A stretch of DNA of 64,000 bases from an uncultured Clostridia bacterium (GCA_934178475.1 CAKPQH010000006.1:24336-88335), one strand, 5' to 3'. Shown: positions 46,355 through 56,441, numbered from the stretch's first letter. Program-made: numbers and translations. The notes: generated by a model not told the origin, from the letters alone.

Positions 46355-47239
46355 TTATTTTTCTGTTAAAATTATATCTCTTTTTAACAAATTATTTTCA
46401 ACTATACCTATACCTACAAAAATATTATTTACATCATACATTCTATAAATTTCATTTTCATTTTCTATTTTTATCTTTACTCCATTTAGTATAAGATGTA
46501 ATTGTTTTTTATCTAACTTTATTTTTTTACTTTCTTTAAATAATTCTTCTATTGTAATAAAATGCTTATTCATATATTCTTTATTCGAATAGTTTTCTTT
46601 AAAATCATTAATTTTTATAGCTTTATCTATATCAAAAATTCCTACTTTTTCTCTTCTTAATTTTTTCATATGTCCTACTGTGCCAAGCTTTATTGCAATA
46701 TCTTCGCACAAAGTTCTTATATAAGTTCCTTTTGAGCAACTAACTCTATACGTTATTTCTCTATCTTCTGTATTTATATTTAAACATCTTATTTCATATA
46801 TTTCTATTTGTCTAGGTTTTACATCAATTTTTTCTCCTTTTCGTGCATATTCATAAAGCTTTCTTCCATTTACTTTAATTGCTGAATACATTGGAGGTAT
46901 TTGTTCTTGTTTTCCAACCAAACTTGTAAAAACCATATCTATATTATCCTTATTTAATATATTGCTATCTACTTCTTTTTCTTCTATTACCTTACCCTCA
47001 GAATCCGCTGTATCTGTCTTTGTTCCCAATTTAATAGTAGCTGTATATATTTTATTATGATTTACTAAATACTTTGAACATAAAGTTCCTTTTCCCACTA
47101 ATATTGGTAACACTCCTGTCGCTAATGGATCTAAAGTACCACAATGTCCAACCTTTTCATTTAATGTTTTTTTTACTATTTGTACTATATCATTTGAAGT
47201 ATAATTTTTTTCTTTATCTATAACTATTATTCCATCCAT
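46355..47239 (-). CDS. truB: tRNA pseudouridine(55) synthase
   Basis: TruB makes pseudouridine 55 in the T-loop of tRNAs. The catalytic Asp lies in VGHCGTLDPLATGVLP, with the PPMYSAIKVNGRKLYEYAR and GTYIRTLCEDI motifs following. 294 residues, normal length. It is downstream of the nrnA terminator and has its own promoter, although truB is often in the rimP operon. Confidence 0.96.
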   Translation of the reverse strand: MDGIIVIDKEKNYTSNDIVQIVKKTLNEKVGHCGTLDPLATGVLPILVGKGTLCSKYLVNHNKIYTATIKLGTKTDTADSEGKVIEEKEVDSNILNKDNIDMVFTSLVGKQEQIPPMYSAIKVNGRKLYEYARKGEKIDVKPRQIEIYEIRCLNINTEDREITYRVSCSKGTYIRTLCEDIAIKLGTVGHMKKLRREKVGIFDIDKAIKINDFKENYSNKEYMNKHFITIEELFKESKKIKLDKKQLHLILNGVKIKIENENEIYRMYDVNNIFVGIGIVENNLLKRDIILTEK

Positions 47240-47259
47240 TTAAAATCTCCTTTTAGCAT

Positions 47260-47288
47260 ATTTTACTATATATTTCATAGTTTTACAA
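47260..47288 (-). promoter_or_regulatory. Promoter of truB
   Basis: On the minus strand, TTGTAA (47283-47288), 17-nt spacer, TAAAAT (47260-47265). Confidence 0.65.
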
Positions 47289-47299
47289 CCAAAAACAAA

Positions 47300-47331
47300 A
47301 AGATTATCAAATATTTAAACTTGATAATCTT
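47300..47331 (-). terminator. Terminator of the rimP-nrnA operon
   Basis: AAGATTATCAA and TTGATAATCTT form a perfect 11-bp stem, followed on the minus strand by TTTTTGTTTTT. Confidence 0.8.
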
Positions 47332-47338
47332 CTTAGTC

Positions 47339-48295
47339 TTATTTTAATTGTTTCTTTATTTCTGCTAAAACTTTTTCTCTTATTTGTTCTACTGTTCCAG
47401 GTATCCATGCTCCCGCTGCTCTTAAATGGCCTCCACCACCAAACATTAAGCATACATCTGACACATTTACATATTCACAAGATCTTAAAGAAAGTTTGAA
47501 TCCATTATCTTTTCCTTTATTTTCATGTAAAAATACTGAAACTTCTACTCCTTCAATACATCTTCCAATATCAACCAATCCTTCATGATCTCCAGTCTTA
47601 GCTCCAAACTTTTCTTCATCTGCTAATGTTATGTATGTAAATGCAACTTTTCCATCAAAGAAAAATTCCATTCTTTCACTTGCTAACCTATTAAGTTCAA
47701 AATTAGCTTTTGTTTTTGTTTGCATTGTTCTTTTATATACATCTGCTGTATTTACACCTTTTCTCAAAAGATCTGCTGCAAATTCAAATGTTTCTGCAGT
47801 TACATTATAGTTAAATCCTCCTGTATCTGTTATGATTCCTGTTATAATACATGTTCCTATTTTTTTATCAATATTTACACCTAGATATTCAAACATACCA
47901 ACTAATATTTGACAACAAGCTGGAGCAACTGGATTTACAAAATTTATATCTCCATACATTTTGTTACTTCCATGGTGATCAATAACAATTTTAACTTTAG
48001 CTTTTTCAAAATATGGATCAAATCCCTTTAAAATTTTATAATCTGCACAATCAACTGCTATTGCCAAATCGTACTTTTCTACTTTTGAATCTTTAATTAT
48101 TTCATTTGTTCCAGGTAAAAACTTAAAACAATCTGAAAATTCTGGTATTATAACATCTACTTTTTTTCCAATTTGAGCAATAGCATGTTTCATTGCTAAT
48201 GCGCTTCCAACAGCATCTCCATCTGGAGTTTCGTGAGTAAGTATAACAATTTTATCTGCTTTTTTTATTTCTTCTAATATATCATCTATAATCAT
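47339..48295 (-). CDS. nrnA: DHH-family oligoribonuclease/pAp phosphatase NrnA
   Basis: The 318-residue DHH/DHHA1 protein has THETPDGDAVGSALAM, AVDCAD, DHHGSN and C-terminal GGGGHLRAAGA. NrnA degrades short RNA oligos and 3'-phosphoadenosine 5'-phosphate. In Firmicutes it is a standard member of the nusA-infB-rbfA operon, as here, 13 nt after rbfA. Confidence 0.94.
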   Translation of the reverse strand: MIIDDILEEIKKADKIVILTHETPDGDAVGSALAMKHAIAQIGKKVDVIIPEFSDCFKFLPGTNEIIKDSKVEKYDLAIAVDCADYKILKGFDPYFEKAKVKIVIDHHGSNKMYGDINFVNPVAPACCQILVGMFEYLGVNIDKKIGTCIITGIITDTGGFNYNVTAETFEFAADLLRKGVNTADVYKRTMQTKTKANFELNRLASERMEFFFDGKVAFTYITLADEEKFGAKTGDHEGLVDIGRCIEGVEVSVFLHENKGKDNGFKLSLRSCEYVNVSDVCLMFGGGGHLRAAGAWIPGTVEQIREKVLAEIKKQLK

Positions 48296-48308
48296 GTATT
48301 CCTCCTAT

Positions 48309-48677
48309 TTACTCTTCATCTTTTTGAGGCATTATTTCTTTTAATATATTTTCTATTCTATCTCCATATTCTATAGAATCATCCAATTCAAAAATTAATT
48401 CTGGAGTATATCTTAAATTTATTTTTTCAGCAAGTCTAGATCTTATAAATCCTGTTGCCTTTTTTAAGCTTTCCATTGTATTTTTCTTGCTTTTAGAACC
48501 TATAATACTTATATATACTCTAGCGTTTTTTAAATCTGGTGAAAGTTTTACTTTAGTCACACTAATCAATCCTGTTATATTTGGATTTTTAAGTTCTCTA
48601 TCAATAATATTACCTAAAGCTCTTTTATATTCTTCACTAACTCTATCAACCCTATTTGTATTTTTTCTTTCTTGCAT
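48309..48677 (-). CDS. rbfA: Ribosome-binding factor A
   Basis: RbfA assists 30S subunit maturation. The 122-residue KH-type protein has NRVDRVSEEYKRALGNIID, VTKVKLSPDLKNARVYIS and LRYTPELIFELDDS. An AGGAGG ribosome binding site is 6 nt upstream of the ATG, and the gap to infB is 8 nt. Confidence 0.95.
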   Translation of the reverse strand: MQERKNTNRVDRVSEEYKRALGNIIDRELKNPNITGLISVTKVKLSPDLKNARVYISIIGSKSKKNTMESLKKATGFIRSRLAEKINLRYTPELIFELDDSIEYGDRIENILKEIMPQKDEE

Positions 48678-48685
48678 ATATCCTC

Positions 48686-51637
48686 CTATCTTTTAATTTC
48701 TTTCATTACAAATGCTTCTATAATGTCTCCTTCTTTTAAGTCATTATATTTTTCAATTTGAATTCCACATTCAAAGTCTTTAGCAACTTCTTTAGCATCA
48801 TCTTTAAATCTCTTTAATGAAGCAAGTTTTCCTTCATGAATTACAACATCATCTCTTATAACTCTTACTCCTGCATTTCTTGCAACTTTTCCAGAAAGTA
48901 CCATTGCTCCAGCGATTGTTCCAACACTTGATATCTTGAATACTTGGCGAACTTCTGCTGTACCAATAACTTCTTCTTCAAACTCAGGATCAAGCATGCC
49001 TTTCATTGCAGCTTCAACATCATCAATTGCTTGATAAATTACTGAATATTGTTTAATTTGTACTTCATCTTTTTCAGCTACAGATTTAGCAGTAGCTACT
49101 GGTCTTACATTAAATGCAATTATAATAGCATTTGAAACTTTTGCAAGTGTAACATCTGATTCTGTTACAGCTCCTGCAGCAGCATGTATTACTTTTACTT
49201 TAACTTCTTCATTAGTCAATTTTTCAAGTGATTGTTTTAATGCTTCAACAGAACCTTGAACATCTGCTTTAACAATTAAGTTTAATTGTTTCAATTTTCC
49301 TTGTTCCATTTGATTGAATAAATTATCTAATGTTACAGAAGAAACTTGATTAATTGATTTTTCTCTTTCTTGTCTCTTTCTTCTTTCAATTAAATGTTTT
49401 GCCATTTTTTCATCTGAAACTTCATAGAAGATATCTCCAGCTTGTGGTACTTCTGTAAGCCCCATAATTTCTACTGGCATTGATGGACCAGCTGACTTAA
49501 CTTTTTTACCCTTGTCATTTATCATTGAACGAATTCTACCGATTGTTGATCCAACAACTACAGTGTCTCCAACATCAAGAGTTCCTCTTTGTACAAGCAT
49601 TGATGCTATTGCACCTTTATTCTTATCAAGTCTTGCTTCAATTACAACACCTTTTGCTTGTTTATGTGGATTTGCTTTTAATTCTAGAACATCAGCTTGT
49701 AAAAGAACCATTTCTAATAATTGGTCTATATTTATATTCTTTTTAGCAGAAATAGGTACAAATATAGTATCTCCGCCCCATTCTTCTGAAACCAATTCAT
49801 ATTGCATTAATTCTTCTTTTACTTTTTCAACGTTAGCATCTGGTAAATCTATTTTATTTACAGCTACTATTATTGGAATTCCTGCAGATTTTGCATGATT
49901 TATAGCTTCAACTGTTTGAGGCATTACACCATCATTTGCTGCTACAACTAATATTGCAATATCTGTTATTTGCGCACCTCTTGCTCTCATTGCAGTAAAC
50001 GCTTCATGTCCAGGAGTATCTAAAAATGTTATTTCTCTATTATTAATCTTAACTTGGTATGCACCAATTGCTTGTGTAATTCCTCCTGCTTCTCCACCTA
50101 TAACATTAGTCTTTCTAATTGTATCTAAAAGTGAAGTTTTACCATGGTCTACGTGTCCCATAACAACAACTACTGGTGGTCTTGTAACTAATTCTGATTC
50201 TTTATCTTCAGATTCATCAAATAATATATCTTCTTCTTTGATTTCTTCTTTCTTTGTCGCCGTAACTCCAAATTCACTTGCAACTAAAAATGCTGTATCA
50301 AAGTCCAACATATTATTAAGAGTTGCCATTACTCCCAGATTCATTAATTTCATTATAACTTCTCCAGAAGTTTTCTTAAGCTCAACAGCTAAATCTTTTA
50401 CAGATATAGATTCTGGTATAACAATATCAGTAAGTTTGAATATTTTTTGTTTTGTTCTATTTTCATCATTTTTAATATTCTTCTTTTTACCTTTTCTTCC
50501 ACGCTCTGTTGTTAAATCATAATAATCAAGCATGCTATTGTCTTGGTCGTCAAACATATTAGATAATCTATCATGTTGTTTTAAGCTTTTTAATTTTCCT
50601 TCATTAATTTCATAATTATTTCCATTATCTCTTCTAGCTTTTTTCTTAGTATTTCTTGAATCATTAAATTTGTCATTATTTTTCTGTCTATCAATTGCTC
50701 TACTAAATTCTCTAGAATTATCTTTTTCAGGTATATCATTTGTCATAATATCTTTAATATTCTTTTCGATTCCTCTTTCATCTAATGGACGTTTATTAAA
50801 CCTATTATATCCATTATTTTGGCCATTATTATTTCTTTGATATCCATTACCATTTTGACTATTATTAAATCTATTATTATTGTTATTATTATTTCTAAAA
50901 TTGTTATTTGGTCTTCTATTTCCAAAATCATTTCTGTTATTATTTCTTCTATCATTATTATAATTATTATCTCTGTTTTGATTGTTAAATCTGTTATTTG
51001 GTCTATTGTTTCCATCTTGATATCTATCATTTCTTCTATTTTTATTAACATTACTCTCATTATTTGATGTTTTTTTAACTTCTTGACTAGATATCTCTTG
51101 TTTTGGCTGTTCTTCTGCCTTTACCTCTTTAACTTTTTTCACTTCTTGTTTTGTTTCTTCCTTCTTTATTTCTTCTTTTTTTATTTCCTTTTTCTCTTCT
51201 TTTTTATTTAGTCCAAATAGTTCACTAACAGTCATTGGTTTTTCCGGTTTATTTCTTCTTGGTGCTGTATTAAAATCGTTTCTGTTATTTCTTTTTACAA
51301 GATTTGAACTATTCATATTTTTTCTATGTAAGTCATTTTTATCAATCGCTTCTTTTTTCTCTTCTTTGTGTTCTTCAACAATCAATTCTCTTCTTATAAT
51401 AATAGGAGCTTGTTTCGTCTCAGCTTGTTTTTTAGTTGAATTTTTTTTATTTTCTTTATTTTTATCAGCTTCTTTTTTATTATTAGTGAAAGCTTTGCGT
51501 ATTTTTTCAACGTCATTTTCTTCTAATGAACTCATATGACTTTTTGCCTCTATTCCTATACTTTTTATCTTTTCTAGTAATTCTTTGCTTGAAAGATTTA
51601 ATTCTTTTGCTAATTCATGAACTTTCATTTTACCCAT
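48686..51637 (-). CDS. infB: Translation initiation factor IF-2
   Basis: IF-2 (983 residues) brings initiator tRNA to the ribosome. It has an IF2-N domain (MKVHELAKELNLSSKELL), a very long Asn/Arg-rich disordered region (about 130-390), and a second N-domain. The GTPase domain follows (GHVDHGKTSLLD, DTPGHEAFT, NKIDLPD), then the C-terminal beta barrels. The Asn-rich linker reflects the AT-rich genome. It overlaps the ylxR end by 8 nt. Confidence 0.97.
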   Translation of the reverse strand: MGKMKVHELAKELNLSSKELLEKIKSIGIEAKSHMSSLEENDVEKIRKAFTNNKKEADKNKENKKNSTKKQAETKQAPIIIRRELIVEEHKEEKKEAIDKNDLHRKNMNSSNLVKRNNRNDFNTAPRRNKPEKPMTVSELFGLNKKEEKKEIKKEEIKKEETKQEVKKVKEVKAEEQPKQEISSQEVKKTSNNESNVNKNRRNDRYQDGNNRPNNRFNNQNRDNNYNNDRRNNNRNDFGNRRPNNNFRNNNNNNNRFNNSQNGNGYQRNNNGQNNGYNRFNKRPLDERGIEKNIKDIMTNDIPEKDNSREFSRAIDRQKNNDKFNDSRNTKKKARRDNGNNYEINEGKLKSLKQHDRLSNMFDDQDNSMLDYYDLTTERGRKGKKKNIKNDENRTKQKIFKLTDIVIPESISVKDLAVELKKTSGEVIMKLMNLGVMATLNNMLDFDTAFLVASEFGVTATKKEEIKEEDILFDESEDKESELVTRPPVVVVMGHVDHGKTSLLDTIRKTNVIGGEAGGITQAIGAYQVKINNREITFLDTPGHEAFTAMRARGAQITDIAILVVAANDGVMPQTVEAINHAKSAGIPIIVAVNKIDLPDANVEKVKEELMQYELVSEEWGGDTIFVPISAKKNINIDQLLEMVLLQADVLELKANPHKQAKGVVIEARLDKNKGAIASMLVQRGTLDVGDTVVVGSTIGRIRSMINDKGKKVKSAGPSMPVEIMGLTEVPQAGDIFYEVSDEKMAKHLIERRKRQEREKSINQVSSVTLDNLFNQMEQGKLKQLNLIVKADVQGSVEALKQSLEKLTNEEVKVKVIHAAAGAVTESDVTLAKVSNAIIIAFNVRPVATAKSVAEKDEVQIKQYSVIYQAIDDVEAAMKGMLDPEFEEEVIGTAEVRQVFKISSVGTIAGAMVLSGKVARNAGVRVIRDDVVIHEGKLASLKRFKDDAKEVAKDFECGIQIEKYNDLKEGDIIEAFVMKEIKR

Positions 51638-51902
51638 TTACTACACCTCCACTAATTATTTCTTTTAATTTATTAAAAATTTCCTCTGAGAAATTTTTAT
51701 TTAAAGCCTTATCTAATTTTTTAGTTTTTATAGCTTTTTCTAAACATTCTATATTATTACATATATATGTTCCTCTACCTTGCATCTTGCCTGTTAAGTC
51801 AACATTTACTTCATTTTCTTTATTAATAACAATTCTAAGTAAATCTTTTTTATCTTTTTTTATATTACACCCTATGCATGTTCTTTGTGGCATATTTTTC
51901 AA
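51630..51902 (-). CDS. ylxR: YlxR-family RNA-binding protein (DUF448)
   Basis: About 90 residues with the family signature PQRTCIGCNIKKDKKDLLRIV and GRGTYIC. YlxR is a small RNA-binding or regulatory protein of the nusA operon. The ATG at 51911 is too close to GGGGA; TTG 51902, 9 nt from AAGGGGA, is the likelier start. No ylxQ gene follows; infB begins at once. Confidence 0.9.
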   Translation of the reverse strand: MKNMPQRTCIGCNIKKDKKDLLRIVINKENEVNVDLTGKMQGRGTYICNNIECLEKAIKTKKLDKALNKNFSEEIFNKLKEIISGGVVNG

Positions 51903-51907
51903 TAAAA

Positions 51908-53014
51908 TCATTCCCCTTCGCTTTCAATTTCTTCTTCATTTTCTTCACTTTGGCTAGCTAACATTTCTCTAAATTGACTTTCAGATTTAATATCAATTTT
52001 CCAATTTGTAAGCTTAGCTGCTAATCTAGCATTTTGTCCTGCTTTTCCTATTGCTAAAGATAATTGGTCGTCTGGTACAATTACTTGTGCAAATTTTTCA
52101 TCTTCTTTAATATCCACTGCCATAATTTGTGCTGGAAGTAAAGCTGCAGAAATATATATTGATGGATCTTCATTCCATTCTATAACGTCAATTTTTTCTC
52201 CTCTTAATTCATTAATAACATTTTGTATACGTATTCCTCTTTGTCCTACACAAGAACCAACAGGATCAATATTTTCATCTTGCGAATATACAGCTACTTT
52301 GCTTCTCTTTCCTGCATCTCTTGAAACACTCTTTATTTCTATAATTCCTTCATAAATTTCTGGTATTTCAAATTCTAAAAGTTTTCTAACAAAATCTGGA
52401 TGACTTCTTGAAACTCTTACTTGAACAGAACCTTTTTCTCCTTTTTCGACATCAGCAACGTAAACTTTTATTTTATCATTTACTTTATAAATTTCAGTTG
52501 GTACTTGATCCTTAGCTGTCATAACACCTTCTATTCTTCCCAAATCCATAACAACAATGTTTTTATCTGCTTTTTGAATTATTCCTGTAACAATTTCACC
52601 TTTTTTCTCACTATACTCATTGAATAAAACATCTCTTTCTGCCTCTCTTAATTTTTGCATAATTACTTGTTTAGCTGTTTGAGCTGCTATTCTTCCGAAA
52701 TTCTTAGGTACTATTTCAATTTCAACTGATTTCCCTATTTCAGCACCTTTTTTTATTTTTTTAGCTTCTTTTAATCCTATTTCTTTTACTGGATCTTTTA
52801 CTTCCTCTACTATTTCCTTTACTGAATATACATATGTTGCCCCTGTTTGTCTATCCATTTCAATTCTAACATTATCACTTGAATCAAAATTTCTTTTATA
52901 TGCTATAACTAATGCTGTTTCAATTGCTTGTAATAAATACTCCTTTTTTATTCCTTTTTCCTTTTCTAATTCTTCTAAAGCTAATATTAATTGTTTATTA
53001 TCTATTGCTTTCAT
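51908..53014 (-). CDS. nusA: Transcription termination/antitermination protein NusA
   Basis: NusA binds RNA polymerase and modulates pausing, termination and antitermination. The 368-residue protein has the N-terminal NTD (LILALEELEKEKGIKKEYLLQ), the S1 domain (GEIVTGIIQKADKNIVVMDLG), and two KH domains (PVGSCVGQRGIRIQNVINEL, LAIGKAGQNARLAAKLTNW). The C-terminal acidic tail is short and there is no acidic-repeat extension, as in other Firmicutes. Confidence 0.96.
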   Translation of the reverse strand: MKAIDNKQLILALEELEKEKGIKKEYLLQAIETALVIAYKRNFDSSDNVRIEMDRQTGATYVYSVKEIVEEVKDPVKEIGLKEAKKIKKGAEIGKSVEIEIVPKNFGRIAAQTAKQVIMQKLREAERDVLFNEYSEKKGEIVTGIIQKADKNIVVMDLGRIEGVMTAKDQVPTEIYKVNDKIKVYVADVEKGEKGSVQVRVSRSHPDFVRKLLEFEIPEIYEGIIEIKSVSRDAGKRSKVAVYSQDENIDPVGSCVGQRGIRIQNVINELRGEKIDVIEWNEDPSIYISAALLPAQIMAVDIKEDEKFAQVIVPDDQLSLAIGKAGQNARLAAKLTNWKIDIKSESQFREMLASQSEENEEEIESEGE

Positions 53015-53033
53015 CTTTTAATCATTCCTTTCT

Positions 53034-53495
53034 TTAAAATTCATATACTGTTTTTACTTGTGATATATTTTTCCTATCTATTTTTATATTTTCTTCTGTT
53101 TCTATTTCTAATATTAATTCATCTTCTGAAACTTCTTTTAAAATTCCTATATATTCTTTTTTGTTGTTTTCATCTTTTTTAAACATATTCACTTCTACAT
53201 TACTTCCGATAAACTTTTTAAGTTGCCAATCTTTTCTTAATATTCTTTCAATACCTGGTGATGATACTTCTAAAAAGTATTGTTCTTTTATTAAATCTTC
53301 ATCATCTAATAAATCTGTTATAGCATTATTTACTTTTTCACAATCTTCTAGATCAATTCCGTCTTCTTTATCTATAACTATTCTTAAGGTATAATTTTTT
53401 CCTTCTTTTATATACAATACATCATAAAGTTCGTATCCTAATTTTTCAATTGGTTCTTTAACTATATTTTCAACCTTTTCTTCAACTTTTGCCAA
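53034..53495 (-). CDS. rimP: Ribosome maturation factor RimP
   Basis: RimP acts in 30S assembly. The 153-residue protein has PIEKLGYELYDVLYIKEG, LRIVIDKEDGIDLEDCEKVN and VSSPGIERIL. The start is TTG at 53495 with AGGAGG 6 nt upstream. It is the first gene of the translation operon and has a strong promoter and hairpin in its leader. Confidence 0.95.
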   Translation of the reverse strand: MAKVEEKVENIVKEPIEKLGYELYDVLYIKEGKNYTLRIVIDKEDGIDLEDCEKVNNAITDLLDDEDLIKEQYFLEVSSPGIERILRKDWQLKKFIGSNVEVNMFKKDENNKKEYIGILKEVSEDELILEIETEENIKIDRKNISQVKTVYEF

Positions 53496-53521
53496 AATTT
53501 ACCTCCTAATATTCATAATTT

Positions 53522-53548
53522 AAGAGCGGGATTTTTGTTCCCGCTCTT
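53522..53548 (-). promoter_or_regulatory. Leader hairpin of the rimP operon
   Basis: AAGAGCGGGA (53522-53531) and TCCCGCTCTT (53539-53548), perfect 10-bp, GC-rich stem with a 7-nt loop. No T run follows on the minus strand, so it is not a simple terminator. It sits between the promoter and the rimP ribosome binding site. Confidence 0.6.
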
Positions 53549-53571
53549 TCTCTATTTCTTATGCTTTTTAT

Positions 53572-53600
53572 ATTATACCCTAAAAATCTAATAAATGCAA
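53572..53600 (-). promoter_or_regulatory. Promoter of the rimP operon
   Basis: On the minus strand, TTGCAT (53595-53600), 17-nt spacer, perfect TATAAT (53572-53577). Confidence 0.75.
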
Positions 53601-53664
53601 GTATTTTCAAAAGTTTTTTTGTTTTTTATAATTTATTTTCGCTTTTAGAATTCACTTTTTAACT

Positions 53665-55650
53665 TTACTCAAATGTATAAGTTGAATTAGAATCTAAATT
53701 TATATTTCTAGATCTTACCGTTGTTTCTCCATCTTTGATAATTTCCAAACTAACATTTACAGAACCTTTACCAGTTACTTCTCCTATATGAACATTTGTA
53801 GATGATTTTGTAAACTCAATATTTGAACTACTATATATTGTGTTTCCATTATTTTTTACATTTATTTGTACAGTTTGTTTCTTAGTCTCTGTTGTTGTAT
53901 TTTCATCATTTTTCTCTTCTGGAGCACCTAATAAACTTACTAAATTAACATATAATTTACATGTTTTTTCTGTAGCTTTTTTATTTACATATATAGTTAT
54001 TGAGCTTCCTGTTTCAACTTCTTTATCTTTATCTATACTTTGAGTTAAAACAATACCATTATCCTTTGAGTCATCTTCTTTATACTTAATATCTACTTTA
54101 AGTCCCATATTTGTAAGTGTTGAATTTGCCTCATCTTCTGGTTTACCTACAACATCAGGTATTGTTACTTTTTCAACTCCTGTACTTACATGTATCTTTA
54201 CTGTATCTCCAGCATACACCTTTGTATTTGGATTTGTTTCTTGACTAATTACATATCCCTCTTCAATCTTTTTGCTTGCTTCTTCAATAATTTCAGATTT
54301 AAGTTTAGCTGCATCTAATGCTGCAATTGCATCTTCTTTTGACATTCCAGTTACTTTAGGTACAGTTGCCTCTTCTATTCCTAAACTTACTACAACAGAT
54401 ATTTTGCTTCCTTCTTTAACATTATAATTTTCTGCATAAGTAGGATCTTGTGAAATAATATATCCTGCTGCATATTCACTATTATATTCTTCTTTTGAAA
54501 CTTCAAAAACTAATTTCTTTTCTTCTACTACTTTTTTAGCATCTTCTTTACTAATTCCAACTACATTTGGCATAGCTACTTCTTTTGGATTAGTAAGTTT
54601 GAAATATAATAATGTTCCTCCTAAACTTATTGCAAATAATAATATCAATCCAATAAATGAAGATAATACTTTATGTTCTTTAATAAAAGTTTTTAATTTT
54701 CCTTCTTTTTTCTTATTTGTATCACTTTTTTCAGTTTTAATTTCTTCATTATTAAGTGTTGGTATTTTCTGTGTCGCCGCATAATCATCAACATATTGCC
54801 TATTATCAACAAAATCCCCATTTGGATCCCTTAATGCTCTATTTAAATCATTTAACATTTCTGTTGCATTTTGATAACGTAAATTTGTATCTTTTCTCAT
54901 TGCCTTTAGAATAATATCATTAACTGCTGGTGGTATCTTAGGATTTCTTTCTATTGGTGGAATTGGTTCTTCTTGCATATGTTTCAATGCCACTGATACA
55001 GGTGTATCTGCATCAAAAGGAACTTTTCCTGTAAGCATTTCATACATTACCACACCTAATGAATATAAATCAGACTTAGCATCTGTATATCCCCCTCTTG
55101 CATGTTCTGGTGAAAAATAATGTACAGATCCAATAGTTGTTCCAAAAGCTGTAATTGTAGAATTAGAAACTGCCTTTGCTATTCCAAAATCTGTTACTTT
55201 TGCAACTCCATCTTCAGTTATAATTATATTATGTGGTTTTATGTCTCTATGCACGATATTATTTTTATGTGCCACATCTAACGCAGAAGCTATTTGAATA
55301 GCAATATTTACAGACCATTTCCAAGGTAGTGGTCCACCTTCTTCAATTATTATATCTTTAAGTGTTTTTCCTTGAATTAATTCCATTACAATATAATATA
55401 AATTACCTTCATGTCCAACATCATACACTGAAACTATATTAGGATGTGTAATACTAGCTGCTGATTGTGCTTCTGCTGAAAATCTTTTAATAAATTCTTC
55501 ATCTGTAGTAAACTCATCCCTTAATATTTTTACTGCAACATATCTGTTAAGCACATGACATTTTGCTTTATAAACAGTTGCCATTCCACCGTTTCCAATT
55601 TTCTTGATTATCTCATATCTATTTCCTAACAATCTTCCTTCTAAATCCAT
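53665..55650 (-). CDS. prkC: PASTA-domain serine/threonine protein kinase
   Basis: The 661-residue transmembrane kinase starts with a Hanks-type kinase domain (GNGGMATVYKA, VHRDIKPHN, DFGIAKA, SPEHARGGYTD), then a membrane helix (about 330-350) and three PASTA repeats (PNVVGISKEDA, PKVTGMSKEDA, PDVVGKPEDEA). A beta-rich C-terminal tail follows. The PASTA repeats bind muropeptides or lipid II outside the cell. The kinase phosphorylates IreB, encoded at 13646. It follows prpC by 29 nt. Confidence 0.96.
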   Translation of the reverse strand: MDLEGRLLGNRYEIIKKIGNGGMATVYKAKCHVLNRYVAVKILRDEFTTDEEFIKRFSAEAQSAASITHPNIVSVYDVGHEGNLYYIVMELIQGKTLKDIIIEEGGPLPWKWSVNIAIQIASALDVAHKNNIVHRDIKPHNIIITEDGVAKVTDFGIAKAVSNSTITAFGTTIGSVHYFSPEHARGGYTDAKSDLYSLGVVMYEMLTGKVPFDADTPVSVALKHMQEEPIPPIERNPKIPPAVNDIILKAMRKDTNLRYQNATEMLNDLNRALRDPNGDFVDNRQYVDDYAATQKIPTLNNEEIKTEKSDTNKKKEGKLKTFIKEHKVLSSFIGLILLFAISLGGTLLYFKLTNPKEVAMPNVVGISKEDAKKVVEEKKLVFEVSKEEYNSEYAAGYIISQDPTYAENYNVKEGSKISVVVSLGIEEATVPKVTGMSKEDAIAALDAAKLKSEIIEEASKKIEEGYVISQETNPNTKVYAGDTVKIHVSTGVEKVTIPDVVGKPEDEANSTLTNMGLKVDIKYKEDDSKDNGIVLTQSIDKDKEVETGSSITIYVNKKATEKTCKLYVNLVSLLGAPEEKNDENTTTETKKQTVQINVKNNGNTIYSSSNIEFTKSSTNVHIGEVTGKGSVNVSLEIIKDGETTVRSRNINLDSNSTYTFE

Positions 55651-55679
55651 TTTTTTCTACCCTTTCTTTTGAATGAATT

Positions 55680-56417
55680 TTATAAATTTTTTATTGTTAT
55701 AACTGTTACATTATCTATTCCACCATTTTGATTTGCTCTTTCTATCAACTCTTTAGGTGCTAATTCAAAATTTTCCTTTACAACATTAAATATATCATCC
55801 TGTTTTACCATATTTGTTAGTCCATCTGAACATATTATTAATATATCACCTTTTAAGAAACCTTTTACCATAACATCAGGTTCCACAAAAGCATTACATC
55901 CTAAAGCTTTCATAAGCATATTTTTTTGTGGATGATGTTCTGCTTCCTCTCTTGTTATCGTTCCATCTTGTACTAACTTTTGTACGTAACTATGATCTTG
56001 TGTCAATTTCCTCATTATTTCTTTTCTTATTCTATATATCCTACTATCTCCAATATGTCCAATATAAGCTCTATTATTATATATTAAGCATATTTCCAAA
56101 GTAGTACCCATTCCTTCAAATTTTATATCTTCTAATGACTTTTCATACACAACCATATTTGCATACTCCATACTACTAGCAAGAAGTTGTATCAAGCTAT
56201 CCTTATCTTTTGGAGTATCTTTAAAATTGTTTTCAACATAACTTTTAGCACATGATACTGCCAGTTTGCTTGCTATATCTCCAGCATTTGCTCCTCCCAT
56301 ACCATCTGCTAAAAGGAATAATTGTACTTCACTAAACGAATCTTCTGTTATATAAAAAGCATCTTGATTAATCTCTCTAGCTTTTCCAATATCCGATTTT
56401 GCATATGCTTTTATCAT
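55680..56417 (-). CDS. prpC: PP2C-type protein phosphatase
   Basis: The 245-residue phosphatase reverses PrkC action. It has NQDAFYI, LADGMGGANAGDIA, GHIGDSRIYRI, ICSDGLTNMV and GGIDNVTVI, the metal-binding Asp residues of PPM phosphatases. Gene order prpC-prkC is standard in Firmicutes. Confidence 0.95.
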   Translation of the reverse strand: MIKAYAKSDIGKAREINQDAFYITEDSFSEVQLFLLADGMGGANAGDIASKLAVSCAKSYVENNFKDTPKDKDSLIQLLASSMEYANMVVYEKSLEDIKFEGMGTTLEICLIYNNRAYIGHIGDSRIYRIRKEIMRKLTQDHSYVQKLVQDGTITREEAEHHPQKNMLMKALGCNAFVEPDVMVKGFLKGDILIICSDGLTNMVKQDDIFNVVKENFELAPKELIERANQNGGIDNVTVITIKNL

Positions 56418-56441
56418 TTTTTCACCTCTAATTTCTAAAAC

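Noticed and set aside
50782..51060. Ile/Met-rich ORF inside infB
   Set aside because: An alternative frame of the Asn/Arg-rich IF-2 linker; the composition follows from AAT/ATT repeats.
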